Shown here: positions 42,162 to 50,612 of the stretch, in pieces
Position numbering within the stretch: the stretch's first letter is position 1
Layout of the letters: the number at the start of each line of letters is the position of its first letter
DNA from: Blautia hominis
Lineage (GTDB): Bacteria > Bacillota > Clostridia > Lachnospirales > Lachnospiraceae
Assembly (NCBI GenBank): GCA_002270465.1
Contig: NQOF01000001.1
Location: 932,501-996,500, forward strand
Reading direction: 5' to 3'
Length of the DNA: 64,000 bases
Program-made: the position numbers and the translations under genes
The notes under the pieces: generated by a model
Seen by the model: only the letters and a program-made list of their open reading frames with translations
Databases searched by the model: none
What the model was told of the DNA's origin: nothing

Positions 42162-43339
42162 ATCAGCTCCGGTACACCTCCAAGCCTTCCATTAATCCAA
42201 AGCCTGGACAAAGGTTGTCCCTCCTTGATGAGTTCATCTGACACTTGAATTCTATTAATCTGGGCATAACCATTTTTATCTCTGTCAACAGCAAATAGAC
42301 GAATATCATCCTTTCTTAAATCAAGTCCGTCCAGTACAAGTGGATTATGTGTAGTCAGGAATACATGCTTATTATTTTTTATAACCTCTTCGCAGAATAC
42401 CTGCGTGATTTTTTTAGCCAGCCGTGGATTTAATGCATGATCAAAGCTGTCTATGGCAAATATGGACGGAGCCTGCGGATGCATGGCAAGGCAGAGCATG
42501 AAGAGCAAATATAAAGCCCCCTCACTGGCATCGTAACCAGTAAATTTAGCAGTGTTCTTCATAAAGCGGTCACTGAATTCTATAATTTGTCTTGTCGTTG
42601 GAATATTGGAGTTAATGCTTGTCTTTTTCGGTATATCAATAGTAATACCAGATGCCCAGTCTATCATCTCTAACACATCATCCATATAAATAGAGCCGAA
42701 ACGAATATCTCCATCCTGTACCTTAATGATATCTTGAAGAGCTTCTGCCAGCCTGCCCCCATTTAATCCTATCGGTGTCATCTGATTTGGATCAGGAACC
42801 GTCCCACGCAATGTCAATGTATTCGGCTGAAAAATACCATAATTAGAAAAAAACTTTGCAATTTCTCTGCCCTTTATCAACTCCGGATTTTCATCTATCA
42901 AGAAAAAACCAATATAATTGTTTGCTTGGTTTTGAGAAGCGTTACTTCTCCCCCATTTTTTTTCACCATTTTGTAAAAAGGCTTCTGAATGGTACTTCCA
43001 ATAATCAGTATCCGTTGGGGTTGTCAAATGTACATCATACCTGAATGTATCAGCCCGCTCCTCATCTTCCCATTCCAGCGATAAATCAATGGTCGGCTTT
43101 GCTCTCAATCCTCTAAAACTCGACTTATATAGGGAAGATGCACTTAATCTCACGCCTTTTCTCTGCAAGCTGCTGGCATCCACACGATCGGTCATGGCTG
43201 CACTCAATAAACCGATAGCTTCAAGAATTGTTGATTTTCCGGAACCATTTGCGCCTACGAATACATTCACTTTTCCCGGTTCAAAGGAAGTATTGTATAG
43301 TGATTTGAAATTTCCAAAACTAATCTCTTTTATGTTCAT
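42158..43339 (-). CDS. AAA_21/SMC-like ATPase of the two-gene system
   Basis: A 393-residue ABC/SMC-type ATPase with an interrupted head. Walker A FVGANGSGKSTILEAIGLL is at residues 28-46, and the Q-loop region follows in GFFLIDEN. Walker B is SIFAIDSFDHALNP, where the usual Asp-Glu is replaced by Asp-Ser, so hydrolysis may be slow. The H-loop is HVFLTTHNPLVLDGLD. The N-terminal IKEISFGNFKSLYNTSFEPG is typical of AAA_15/AAA_21 defence ATPases. The ATG at 43339 follows AAAGGGG. It acts with the TOPRIM gene, which it overlaps. A sensor role is inferred from related systems. Confidence 0.85.
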   Translation of the reverse strand: MNIKEISFGNFKSLYNTSFEPGKVNVFVGANGSGKSTILEAIGLLSAAMTDRVDASSLQRKGVRLSASSLYKSSFRGLRAKPTIDLSLEWEDEERADTFRYDVHLTTPTDTDYWKYHSEAFLQNGEKKWGRSNASQNQANNYIGFFLIDENPELIKGREIAKFFSNYGIFQPNTLTLRGTVPDPNQMTPIGLNGGRLAEALQDIIKVQDGDIRFGSIYMDDVLEMIDWASGITIDIPKKTSINSNIPTTRQIIEFSDRFMKNTAKFTGYDASEGALYLLFMLCLAMHPQAPSIFAIDSFDHALNPRLAKKITQVFCEEVIKNNKHVFLTTHNPLVLDGLDLRKDDIRLFAVDRDKNGYAQINRIQVSDELIKEGQPLSRLWINGRLGGVPELI

Positions 43340-43640
43340 CTTATCGCCCCTTTCTGCGAAAATTATATCATATGTCATAAATTAAATATAGCCATTTTCC
43401 ACTAATTTATTCATATCTAATTTGACAAACTTGCGTAATAAGTGCCTTCTTCGCTTCAGTTCTCCTTCCTCTCTCTTTGAAGGTGTCCTCTTAGAATTGC
43501 GTTCACTACTAAACTGTCTTTTTCATACTGTCCACAGAAATAAGTGAACTGCCTCATGCACTGCCTGAGCGTCCCATACCGAACTGTTGCTGGTCAGCAA
43601 ATTTTTCTGGAAAATTTTTAAATTTTTTTCTAAAAACGTG
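43340..43640. other. Gene-free region between ATPase gene and tRNA
   Basis: No intact ORF is present. The minus-strand translation between about 43400 and 43550 gives basic peptide fragments in shifting frames, suggesting a decayed gene, but I cannot identify it. The right end is very A/T-rich and leads into the tRNA promoter. Confidence 0.4.
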
Positions 43641-43669
43641 TTGACATTTGGCGAAAGGTATAGTATATT
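43641..43669 (+). promoter_or_regulatory. Promoter of tRNA-Gly
   Basis: TTGACA and TATATT are 17 bases apart, about 20 bases before the tRNA 5' end. Confidence 0.8.
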
Positions 43670-43689
43670 ATGTCTTGTCGTTAAGACAT

Positions 43690-43762
43690 GCGCGAGTGGC
43701 TCAGTTGGTGGAGCGCGACCTTGCCAAGGTCGAGGCCGCGGGTTCGAGTCCCGTCTCGCGCT
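43690..43762 (+). tRNA. tRNA-Gly (anticodon GCC)
   Basis: The acceptor arms GCGCGAG/CTCGCGC pair perfectly. The D-loop has AGTTGG, the anticodon stem CGACC/GGTCG closes the loop TTGCCAA (anticodon GCC), and GGTTCGAGTCC forms the T arm. The discriminator is T and CCA is not encoded. It is a single tRNA with its own promoter and terminator. Confidence 0.95.
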
Positions 43763-43776
43763 CTATTTTTTTGTCA

Positions 43777-43814
43777 AAAGGACGGACATCTTTCAAAGAT
43801 GCCCGTCCTTTTTC
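43777..43814 (+). terminator. Terminator of tRNA-Gly
   Basis: AAAGGACGG-AC-ATCTTT pairs with AAAGAT-GC-CCGTCCTTT, followed by TTTTT-like sequence. It starts 14 bases after the tRNA. Confidence 0.85.
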
Positions 43815-43828
43815 GTTCTGCATTTTAA

Positions 43829-45352
43829 CTATGCATAAATACTCCCCGCTTTTCTCACAAGCTCTTCCAGAAGTGTCTGCATTTTCCCAATCACCGGATG
43901 ACTGCCCAGGCCATATTCTCCTGCCAGCCGCTCCATTCTCGGAAATGCCAGCCAGGTACTGCCCACCGCATCCTCCCAGAGAGCGATCCTTAGAGGAAGT
44001 TCCAGGGAAATACTCTGGTCTTCCTGCATCAGCCCGGTCCCAACCTTGGGTGCCCCGAAAACAACCACGGTGGTCGGCCTCAGGGATAAACCTGCCTCCT
44101 CCGCATTTTTTGCATGGTCAAATATGGCAAATACCGGGATCTTCTTTTCCTCCAGGATAATCTGCAATCGTCTGACCATATCCTCCACCGGGAACTGCCC
44201 TTCAAGGAGATACAATTTATTATCATCGTAATTGGTGGACAGCAAATCTCCGAAAGCACCTGCAATTCTTCTTCCCAGGTTCGTAAAATCTATTCCCTCC
44301 TTATTGGACAGAAGCGTGACGCATACCAGTTCATCCGGGTGAGTGAACCTGCTTAGGAAAGAAGAATACCCCGGAACAGAACCCTTGATATCCATCAGTC
44401 CTCTGTGTTTATAAAACTGCCATCCTGCCACTCCAGGCACTTCTCTGCCGTCCGGCAGGTTCCATGGCGCATAGACAAGCTTTCTGTGCTCCGGCTTATG
44501 GATCAGCACCCCGCCTGCCAGCCCGATATCCCAGAAAGATATATCCTGCGCGGATGCCCAGATATCCCCCACACCCCTAAGGGCTGAGGATGCAGCCCGC
44601 TCTGTCTTTCTGCCTGCTATGTCATAACTTGCCGCCGGTTCCGTAGGGTCTATGTACTTTCCGTCTTTCTTAAAAAGCTGATGAATGTTCTCTGTCAGAG
44701 ACACATCCTCATGCCGGAAATTTTCCAGGTCCTCCGCAAATCCTGTCCTCTTAAGCCCAAGGAAACGGATCTGCCTTTCCATCACAAAATCGTGATACGT
44801 TTCACCACTTACGCGTTCTACAATCTCTGTCAGCATCAAAAAGTTTGCTGCACTCCATTCTACATCCGTACCCGGAGTAAAATGCAGTGCTTCTCTGTAT
44901 ATCAGCGCAAGCATCTCTTGAAATTCCCATTCTCTATAAATGTCAAACCCGTCTTTTCGGTAATCCGGCAGCCCTGACGCATGGCGGAGCAGCTGCAGGA
45001 TTTCGATATTATGCCATTCCTTTGGTACTTCCGGTATGTGATCCCCCAGCTTATCTTCAAGTCCCAGCTTTCCATCCTCAAAAAGCTGCATGACAGCTAC
45101 AGCCGCGAATGCTTGGGAAATGGGACCTGCCGGCCACATTGTGTTCGCAGAAGCCAGCCTTCTCTCACCTGTATCTGACAGTCCATACCCCACTACCCTT
45201 GGAATATACGGTGCTTGGACAATTGCCAGGGTAAGTCCCGGAATCTCTTTTTCCTTCATAAACTCCCATACCATGGAATCCACACTCTGTCCAAGATATG
45301 ACACATCTGCACTGCCTCTCATTTTCATAACTTCGTGTTCTTTCGTATTCAT
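43829..45352 (-). CDS. Catalytically degenerate serine-hydrolase (beta-lactamase fold) fused to DUF302
   Basis: A 507-residue cytoplasmic protein. Residues about 20-375 have the beta-lactamase/class C fold, but all three catalytic motifs are changed. The S-x-x-K site reads GPISQ (Pro77, Gln80 in place of Ser and Lys), the Y-x-N site reads WSAAN (166-170), and the H-x-G site reads KGSVPG (about 323-328). Residues about 385-500 are DUF302, with FDHAKNAEEAGLSLRP, TTVVVFGAPKVGTGLM and ELPLRIALWED. The likely role is ligand binding, not hydrolysis. GGAAGGGAG precedes the ATG at 45352. The promoter carries a palindromic operator, so expression is probably switched. DUF302 function is unknown. Confidence 0.8.
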   Translation of the reverse strand: MNTKEHEVMKMRGSADVSYLGQSVDSMVWEFMKEKEIPGLTLAIVQAPYIPRVVGYGLSDTGERRLASANTMWPAGPISQAFAAVAVMQLFEDGKLGLEDKLGDHIPEVPKEWHNIEILQLLRHASGLPDYRKDGFDIYREWEFQEMLALIYREALHFTPGTDVEWSAANFLMLTEIVERVSGETYHDFVMERQIRFLGLKRTGFAEDLENFRHEDVSLTENIHQLFKKDGKYIDPTEPAASYDIAGRKTERAASSALRGVGDIWASAQDISFWDIGLAGGVLIHKPEHRKLVYAPWNLPDGREVPGVAGWQFYKHRGLMDIKGSVPGYSSFLSRFTHPDELVCVTLLSNKEGIDFTNLGRRIAGAFGDLLSTNYDDNKLYLLEGQFPVEDMVRRLQIILEEKKIPVFAIFDHAKNAEEAGLSLRPTTVVVFGAPKVGTGLMQEDQSISLELPLRIALWEDAVGSTWLAFPRMERLAGEYGLGSHPVIGKMQTLLEELVRKAGSIYA

Positions 45353-45431
45353 AGCTGCTCCCTTCCTGAGCATCAGGCTCAGAATATAAATCCTCATCAC
45401 GTTTTTGTAACTTTAATTATTACATTTATAC

Positions 45432-45464
45432 TGTAACTATATCAGTTACATTTTATTTTGTCAA
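45432..45464 (-). promoter_or_regulatory. Promoter with palindromic operator for the hydrolase-DUF302 gene
   Basis: TTGACA (45464-45459) and TATAGT (45441-45436) are 17 bases apart on the minus strand. A perfect palindrome TGTAACT-GATAT-AGTTACA (45450-45432) overlaps the -10, so a repressor bound there would block transcription. A half-site AGTTACA follows near 45412. No regulator gene is adjacent. Confidence 0.75.
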
Positions 45465-45478
45465 GAAACATTTACAGA

Positions 45479-45507
45479 TTGACCGGAAATTTTCTCCATC
45501 TTATAAT
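45479..45507 (+). promoter_or_regulatory. Promoter of the M20 amidohydrolase gene
   Basis: TTGACC and TATAAT are 17 bases apart. It diverges from the operator-bearing promoter just to the left. Confidence 0.75.
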
Positions 45508-45577
45508 AAAAGAAAACGCGTAACTGTGAAGGTAGGGAGCCGGCACGAAAACTCTTTTGCCGGGAAAGGAAAAATAT

Positions 45578-46924
45578 ATGCTTAACACAGAAGAAATAAA
45601 ACGTCTTGTAGACAACCACAGACCGGAGCTCATTCAGGCCGCTGACCGTATCTGGGAATTTGCTGAGGAGCGCTTCTCAGAATTCAGATCCTGTTCGCTC
45701 CAGATGGATATCCTGAAAAATCATGGATTTGCCGTCAGTTCCCCCTGTTCCACGCTGCCCACCGCCTTTATGGCCAGATATGGGAGCGGTCATCCGGTTA
45801 TCGGGTTTCTCGGTGAATACGATGCGCTCCCGGGCCTGTTCTGGCCGACTGACAGTATTCATCCGCCCACCGAAGCGTCTGCTTCCACCGGTGCAAAAAG
45901 TTGCGGACACGGGTGCGGCCACAATCTTTTGGGCACCGGCGCACTGGGAGCTGCCCTTGCGGCAAAAGATTATATGGACCTTAAAAAAACCGGTGGAACC
46001 ATTATTTATTACGGCTGTCCGGCTGAAGAGAACGCTGCAGGTAAGGCCTTCATGATAGAGGCCGGTTTCTTTGAAGGAACAGACATCTGTCTTTCCTGGC
46101 ATCCTCACTTTAAATCCGGACTATTCAATGATTCTCTTGCTAACTGCCGTGTCTCTTACCGCTTCCAGGGAACCAGTGCCCACGCTGCCCAATCTCCCCA
46201 TATGGGAAGGAGTGCTTTGGATGCCTGTGAACTGATGAACGTAGGTGTCAACTACCTCCGTGAGCATATGATCGATGAGGCCCGGGTCCATTACGCTTAT
46301 CTGAACTCCGGCGGCACTGCGCCAAATATCATCCCTGCCGAAGCTGAAGTTTTCTACGCCATCCGTGCTCCCCGCACGGAGCAGGCAGAGGCATTAAAAG
46401 AGAGGGTAAACAATATTGCCAGAGGTGCAGCCCTCATGACAGATACCACTGTGGAGATAGATGAAAAATGTATCTATGAAAGTTTTCTGCCCAATCAGAC
46501 ACTTGACGATCTGGTACTGAAATATCTTGACCGCTTTCTGCCGCTTTCTTATACAGATGAGGAGATGTGTTATGCTGCACGTTTTGTGCCATTTGGCAAT
46601 TTACCGGACACCCCGGATCCGATTGATACCGTCCCGGATTTTTCTCTTCACAGAAAGACCAGTATTTCCACAGATGCCGGAAATGTCAGCCAGAGGATCC
46701 CTTCTTCTGCTTTCATGGTAAACTGTTACGCAAACGGTTCTCCTCTTCATCACTGGAGTGTGACTGCACAGGGCAGATCCTCTATAGCACACAAAGGAAT
46801 GCTGGCCGCTGCCGGAATCCTTGCTTCCTGTGCCTGTGAGATTTTGCTGCATCCCTCTGTTGCCGTTCAGGCCAGGCAGGAATTACTGCGTTTACAGGAC
46901 AAAAAAAGGGACGAGAAAACCTGA
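45578..46924 (+). CDS. M20-family amidohydrolase, AbgB-like
   Basis: A 448-residue zinc amidohydrolase similar to AbgB, the subunit that cleaves p-aminobenzoyl-glutamate, and to other M20D aminoacylases. Metal-site segments are GFLGEYDALPGLFWP, CGHGCGHNLLGTGALGAA, YYGCPAEENAAGKAFMIEAG and the dimerisation-domain GTSAHAAQSPHMGRSALDAC. The later HHWSVTAQGRSSIAHKGML supplies the last ligand. AAAGGAAA precedes the ATG at 45578. The nearby folate operon makes an AbgB role in folate salvage thinkable, but an amino-acid or peptide substrate is equally possible. It is a single gene. Confidence 0.88.
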   Translation: MLNTEEIKRLVDNHRPELIQAADRIWEFAEERFSEFRSCSLQMDILKNHGFAVSSPCSTLPTAFMARYGSGHPVIGFLGEYDALPGLFWPTDSIHPPTEASASTGAKSCGHGCGHNLLGTGALGAALAAKDYMDLKKTGGTIIYYGCPAEENAAGKAFMIEAGFFEGTDICLSWHPHFKSGLFNDSLANCRVSYRFQGTSAHAAQSPHMGRSALDACELMNVGVNYLREHMIDEARVHYAYLNSGGTAPNIIPAEAEVFYAIRAPRTEQAEALKERVNNIARGAALMTDTTVEIDEKCIYESFLPNQTLDDLVLKYLDRFLPLSYTDEEMCYAARFVPFGNLPDTPDPIDTVPDFSLHRKTSISTDAGNVSQRIPSSAFMVNCYANGSPLHHWSVTAQGRSSIAHKGMLAAAGILASCACEILLHPSVAVQARQELLRLQDKKRDEKT

Positions 46925-46983
46925 AAAACAGGTTTCCTCCCCCGTATAAAGTCTAACGTATTTTTTGACCTTAATGACAATTC

Positions 46984-48462
46984 TTATTTTGAGATTATTT
47001 CGGCCTTACAAGTAGAAATAAAAACCGGATTACTGTTATTCTGGTCAACAAGAACTACTAATCCATACAGGTTCTTCAGTACCCGCCCCTGTCCGACAGT
47101 CTGACCGCCTGCCTTGATTTCAACCCCAGCCGTGCCCACCGGCAGATAGGAACGGACAGCAGCTTCACAATTTGCGCAGCAGCCTGTTGGTGTGGGGTTG
47201 GGAGCCGGAAGATAGACAATATCATTATTGTAAGCTGCACTGGTGATTTTGACGGCTGCAATTCTGCAGATAGATACCGCCTCCTGTGCTTCCCCCTGGC
47301 TATTTACCAGTTGAAAAAGTCCTGCATTAGGATTTGTATTTGGAGCGGGCAGAAGGCTGCCGGGCCGACCGCTAACATTATTTCCGCTTTCCATTGAAAT
47401 CACTATATTATCCCTTGGATAAAGAGTTATAATCTGTCGGAGTAAATCTCTCATCTGCGCAACACATGCACACCCTGCGGCGCCTCCTGCAGGGCCTGCC
47501 GGACCTGTGGCCCCTGTGTTTCCGGTAGCTCCTGTGGCTCCCGTAGCCCCTTTTTCTCCAGCGGCTCCAGTAGCCCCTGTGGCTCCTTTCTCTCCAGCCG
47601 CTCCTGTAGCCCCTGTGGCTCCTTTCTCTCCAGCCGCTCCTGTAGCTCCCGTAGCTCCCTTTTCTCCAGCCGCTCCGGTAGCTCCTGTGGATCCTCTTTC
47701 TCCAACCGCTCCGGTAGCTCCCGTAGCCCCTTTCTCTCCAGCCGCTCCGGTAGCTCCCGTGGCTCCTTTCTCTCCAGCCGCTCCGGTAGCTCCCGTAGCT
47801 CCTTTCTCTCCAGCCGCTCCGGTAGCTCCCGTGGCTCCTTTCTCTCCAGCCGCTCCGGTAGCTCCCGTGGCTCCTTTCTCTCCAGCCGCTCCTGTAGCTC
47901 CTGTAGCTCCTTTTTCTCCAGCGGCTCCTGTAGCTCCCGTGGCTCCTTTCTCTCCAGCCGCTCCGGTAGCTCCCGTGGACCCCGTTGCTCCCTTTTCTCC
48001 AGCCGCTCCGGTAGCACCGGTAACTCCAGCCGGAATCGTAAATAACAGTTGGGCCCCATTAGGCGTAAATGTTTCATCAACAGCGGCGTCCGTTCCCGGG
48101 TCACCGGTCACTGTTCCTGCCACAGTGATCACAGGCGTCATACCTGTGGCCCCGGTAGCCCCGGTTGCACCTCGCGATCCATCGGCTCCTGTAGCGCCTG
48201 TTGCTCCCCGCAATCCATCCGCTCCTGTAGGCCCCGTGGCTCCTCGCATTCCGTCTGCTCCCGTTGCGCCCGTAACCCCTCTGGGTCCGATTGGTCCCAT
48301 TGGCCCAATGGGTCCCATAGGACCTTCCGGGCCGGGACAGCAGCATCTTTTCCCATGACATATGGGACAACATCTTGTGTCCTCACATCCTGCTGCATGC
48401 ACATTATTATCTCTGTCCGCCGCAGCACTCTCTTCTTTTCCATATCTACAATTATCACTCAT
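46984..48462 (-). CDS. Collagen-like triplet-repeat surface protein
   Basis: A 492-residue protein. The N-terminal 40 residues are Cys-rich ([20 protein letters not shown]) with no signal peptide. Residues about 43-105 are Gly-x-y triplets ([16 protein letters not shown]), followed by a non-collagen stretch ([22 protein letters not shown]). A long block of [12 protein letters not shown] units follows, then a 150-residue C-terminal beta-rich head ([20 protein letters not shown], ..[13 protein letters not shown]). This is the build of exosporium/BclA-type filaments in spore formers; the Cys cap and head may trimerise it. The neighbouring glycosyltransferase could decorate its Thr residues. Export is likely spore-coat linked, by inference. 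Confidence 0.85.
   Translation of the reverse strand: MSDNCRYGKEESAAADRDNNVHAAGCEDTRCCPICHGKRCCCPGPEGPMGPIGPMGPIGPRGVTGATGADGMRGATGPTGADGLRGATGATGADGSRGATGATGATGMTPVITVAGTVTGDPGTDAAVDETFTPNGAQLLFTIPAGVTGATGAAGEKGATGSTGATGAAGEKGATGATGAAGEKGATGATGAAGEKGATGATGAAGEKGATGATGAAGEKGATGATGAAGEKGATGATGAAGEKGATGATGAVGERGSTGATGAAGEKGATGATGAAGEKGATGATGAAGEKGATGATGAAGEKGATGATGATGNTGATGPAGPAGGAAGCACVAQMRDLLRQIITLYPRDNIVISMESGNNVSGRPGSLLPAPNTNPNAGLFQLVNSQGEAQEAVSICRIAAVKITSAAYNNDIVYLPAPNPTPTGCCANCEAAVRSYLPVGTAGVEIKAGGQTVGQGRVLKNLYGLVVLVDQNNSNPVFISTCKAEIISK
47530..48010 (-). repeat. 36-base coding repeat array ([12 protein letters not shown])
   Basis: About 12-13 near-identical units of 36 bases, each coding for 12 residues of collagen-like Gly-x-y triplets. 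One unit reads [10 protein letters not shown] instead of [10 protein letters not shown], and the first has an extra GST triplet, showing the array has been edited by slippage. The number of units probably varies between strains. Confidence 0.85.
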
Positions 48463-48481
48463 AATATCACATCCATTTCTT

Positions 48482-48535
48482 TTAGCAGTTCAAGACTGCT
48501 AATACATTGTATGTTAATGTCAAATGGATGTTCAA
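48482..48535 (-). promoter_or_regulatory. Promoter and leader hairpin of the collagen-like gene
   Basis: TTGAAC (48535-48530) and TACAAT (48511-48506) on the minus strand are 18 bases apart. Directly behind lies a perfect hairpin TTAGCAGT-CTTGA-ACTGCTAA (48502-48482) that ends about 20 bases before the start codon and could affect translation. Confidence 0.55.
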
Positions 48536-48547
48536 AACTTAATAAAT

Positions 48548-49627
48548 TCAGGTTCTTCCCCGAAAATAATTTCTATTATATAAAACAGCCGGGGAATCCG
48601 GCTTATACTCCCCTGCCCTGTCGTTATAGGCCTCCGCCTCCGCGTACCTCCCCAACCTATCACAGCAGACACAAAGCTGCATTGCCGGGATGTAATTGTA
48701 ACAGTCCGGAAGCACAAAGCCTCCCCTGGTTAAATCCATTTTGCATTCCAGTGCAGTTTTATACCAAAACTCAGCGATTTCATACCTGCCTTCTTCCATG
48801 AAATATTTTCCAATATCACAGCAGATCTCTGCCCTGGGCACATCGTATTCCAGGCTTTTCAAAAGCGTTCTCAACGATACGGCACGTTCCCCTGTTTTCT
48901 CATAACATTCTGCCATGACCCTACATGCCTCTATCTTATTTTCGATCCATGCATCCGCCCGTTCCAAAAAACCCCGGAGCGTCTCTGCCGCCTCCTTATA
49001 TTCCTCATGATAATAAAGTTCACGGGCATAATAATATAACTCACGGGCATTGAGGCATTTCCCCTCTGCAAGCATTTTTTTATAAATATTGAGATTCCTG
49101 TCCGGATTCCCAATACCTGTTTTTTTATGGGAAACAGCCACATCTGAGTAAACAATATTTCCCTCTGGCGCTATCACCTCATGTACGGCTCCCTGCCACA
49201 AAAATCCCCGCAGATTCCGTATCAGACGCTCTCTGTAATATCCCAAAACAGCATTCCCATTTTCATCAAAACCCGTGTCGTACCGCATCATCACAATGTC
49301 CGTATCCGGGGACAGTTCACGTTTCAGCTTCAAAAAAGCCCCTCTGTCTTTTTCAGACAAAACATCATCCGCATCCATCCACATACAATACTCCATAGAT
49401 GCCTTGGAAAACGAAAAATTCCTGGCCTCTGAAAAATCATCCGTCCATGGAAAAGAATATATTTTTTTGGTATATTGGCCAGCAATCTCTTTTGTTCTGT
49501 CCTTTGACCCGGTATCCACAATAATGATCTCATCCACCAGGTCCCTGACCCCTGACAGACAGCGCTCCAGTACCTTCTCCTCATCCCTGACAATCATACA
49601 TAAACTCACAGATATCATGCCTTCCAT
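48548..49627 (-). CDS. Family 2 glycosyltransferase with C-terminal TPR-like region
   Basis: A roughly 359-residue protein. Residues 1-230 are a GT2 domain: ISVSLCMIVRDEEKVLERCL, VDTGSKDRTKEIA, the DxD in YCMWMDADDVLSEKD, and GAVHEVI. The rest is helical with repeated pairs (YYARELYYHEEYKEAAETLR, YFMEEGRYEIAEFWYKTALE) like TPRs. This class often glycosylates surface proteins. It lies 85 bases upstream of the collagen-like gene on the same strand, so that protein is a likely acceptor. The start is ambiguous: ATG 49627 (used here) or ATG 49618, both near AGAAGGA. Confidence 0.85.
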   Translation of the reverse strand: MEGMISVSLCMIVRDEEKVLERCLSGVRDLVDEIIIVDTGSKDRTKEIAGQYTKKIYSFPWTDDFSEARNFSFSKASMEYCMWMDADDVLSEKDRGAFLKLKRELSPDTDIVMMRYDTGFDENGNAVLGYYRERLIRNLRGFLWQGAVHEVIAPEGNIVYSDVAVSHKKTGIGNPDRNLNIYKKMLAEGKCLNARELYYYARELYYHEEYKEAAETLRGFLERADAWIENKIEACRVMAECYEKTGERAVSLRTLLKSLEYDVPRAEICCDIGKYFMEEGRYEIAEFWYKTALECKMDLTRGGFVLPDCYNYIPAMQLCVCCDRLGRYAEAEAYNDRAGEYKPDSPAVLYNRNYFRGRT

Positions 49628-49721
49628 CTTCCTTCTCACGCAGTTCGGCCCTCTGGATCCAAGAGCCGTCTCGTAACACAATATGCCGCTGTATGCCTAA
49701 TCGTCCATAATAAAAATCAGA

Positions 49722-49749
49722 AAAGGACATGATCCTTGATCACGTCCTT
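49722..49749 (-). terminator. Terminator of the nitroreductase gene
   Basis: AAGGACGTGATC pairs with GATCATGTCCTT on the minus strand, followed by TTCTGATTTTTATT. It overlaps the stop codon. Confidence 0.75.
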
Positions 49750-50504
49750 AAAATAGCACTCAATATATACTGGCTGTTCGGGAAATTCTTATGGGTAATA
49801 TCCTCCAGACGGATCAAATCCACGTCCAGCCACAATTCTTCCGCAACGATCATTAGATGAGAAAACATGATACCAAAATTAAATTCCTCATATTTGCCCA
49901 GATGGTTCATATTATGCTTCTTGGCAAACACGTGAATTCTGTTATCATAAACTACAAACCGCCACGGCTGGCTGTTCATACTGGAAGGAGCCAGACGTGC
50001 GGAATCCAGAAGCTGCTTCATCCACTGCCTCGGAACCTCCTTGTACACACAGAGGTCCTGCAGGTCCATGCGCTTGGCCTCCACGGCCTTTCTGGTATGG
50101 CTGCCCCGGCTGTATCCAAATGCCATGAGGATCACAAATTTCAGATTCCCCTTGTGCGGATTCCCTGCCTTTGGCTTCACACCGCCAAAGAAACAGGTCC
50201 CCAGCCCTTTGGCACACATAAAGAGCGCAAGCTGCTCCATAATATAACCCGCGTTCATCATGGCCCGGTCTTTCTCCTCTGAGTAAAAGGCAATATAATA
50301 CGGAGCCTTTATGCCCAGCAGATGTATTCTTTTATTTTGTCCCTTAGTATTATCTATAATAGAAATCTCCGTATGGATACCGGGATTTAACCCTTCAATC
50401 TGGCTGTAATACTCTCTGATCTCATTCAGCAGAGCAGCCTTCACCGGTTCCATCTCATAGCTTCGGACTGATTTCCTTGAAAATATCGCTTCGTATAAGT
50501 TCAT
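49740..50504 (-). CDS. Nitroreductase-family protein
   Basis: A 254-residue flavoprotein of the nitroreductase/FMN reductase fold. YEAIFSRKSVRSYEMEPV at the N-terminus is the FMN phosphate-binding Arg segment; LLDSARLAPSSMNSQPWRFV is the family motif, here in the C-terminal half. Position of these parts suggests the circularly arranged, longer variant (TM1586-like NiRdase). These proteins reduce nitro groups, quinones or flavins with NAD(P)H. AAAGGTGAG precedes the ATG at 50504. It is a single-gene unit with no partner to show the substrate. Confidence 0.88.
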   Translation of the reverse strand: MNLYEAIFSRKSVRSYEMEPVKAALLNEIREYYSQIEGLNPGIHTEISIIDNTKGQNKRIHLLGIKAPYYIAFYSEEKDRAMMNAGYIMEQLALFMCAKGLGTCFFGGVKPKAGNPHKGNLKFVILMAFGYSRGSHTRKAVEAKRMDLQDLCVYKEVPRQWMKQLLDSARLAPSSMNSQPWRFVVYDNRIHVFAKKHNMNHLGKYEEFNFGIMFSHLMIVAEELWLDVDLIRLEDITHKNFPNSQYILSAILRT

Positions 50505-50612
50505 ACTCTCACCTTTTAATTTTTCCGTAACAATATTGTAACATATAATCGGGGAATTGCAATGCCTAAATCGAGGGTTTTTCAAATTCTTTTGTATTTT
50601 TTTTAAAACTTA

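Noticed and set aside
43690-43762. tRNA-Gly as an integration site for the defence pair
   Set aside because: The pair lies on the 5' side of the tRNA, and no duplicated 3' tRNA segment or integrase was seen.
47530-48010. CRISPR-like regular repeats
   Set aside because: The units are contiguous coding repeats with no unique spacers.
47507-48358. Long plus-strand ORF (283 codons, [12 protein letters not shown] repeats)
   Set aside because: It is the exact antisense of the collagen-like repeat gene. The 36-base units keep several frames open, and it has no ribosome site.
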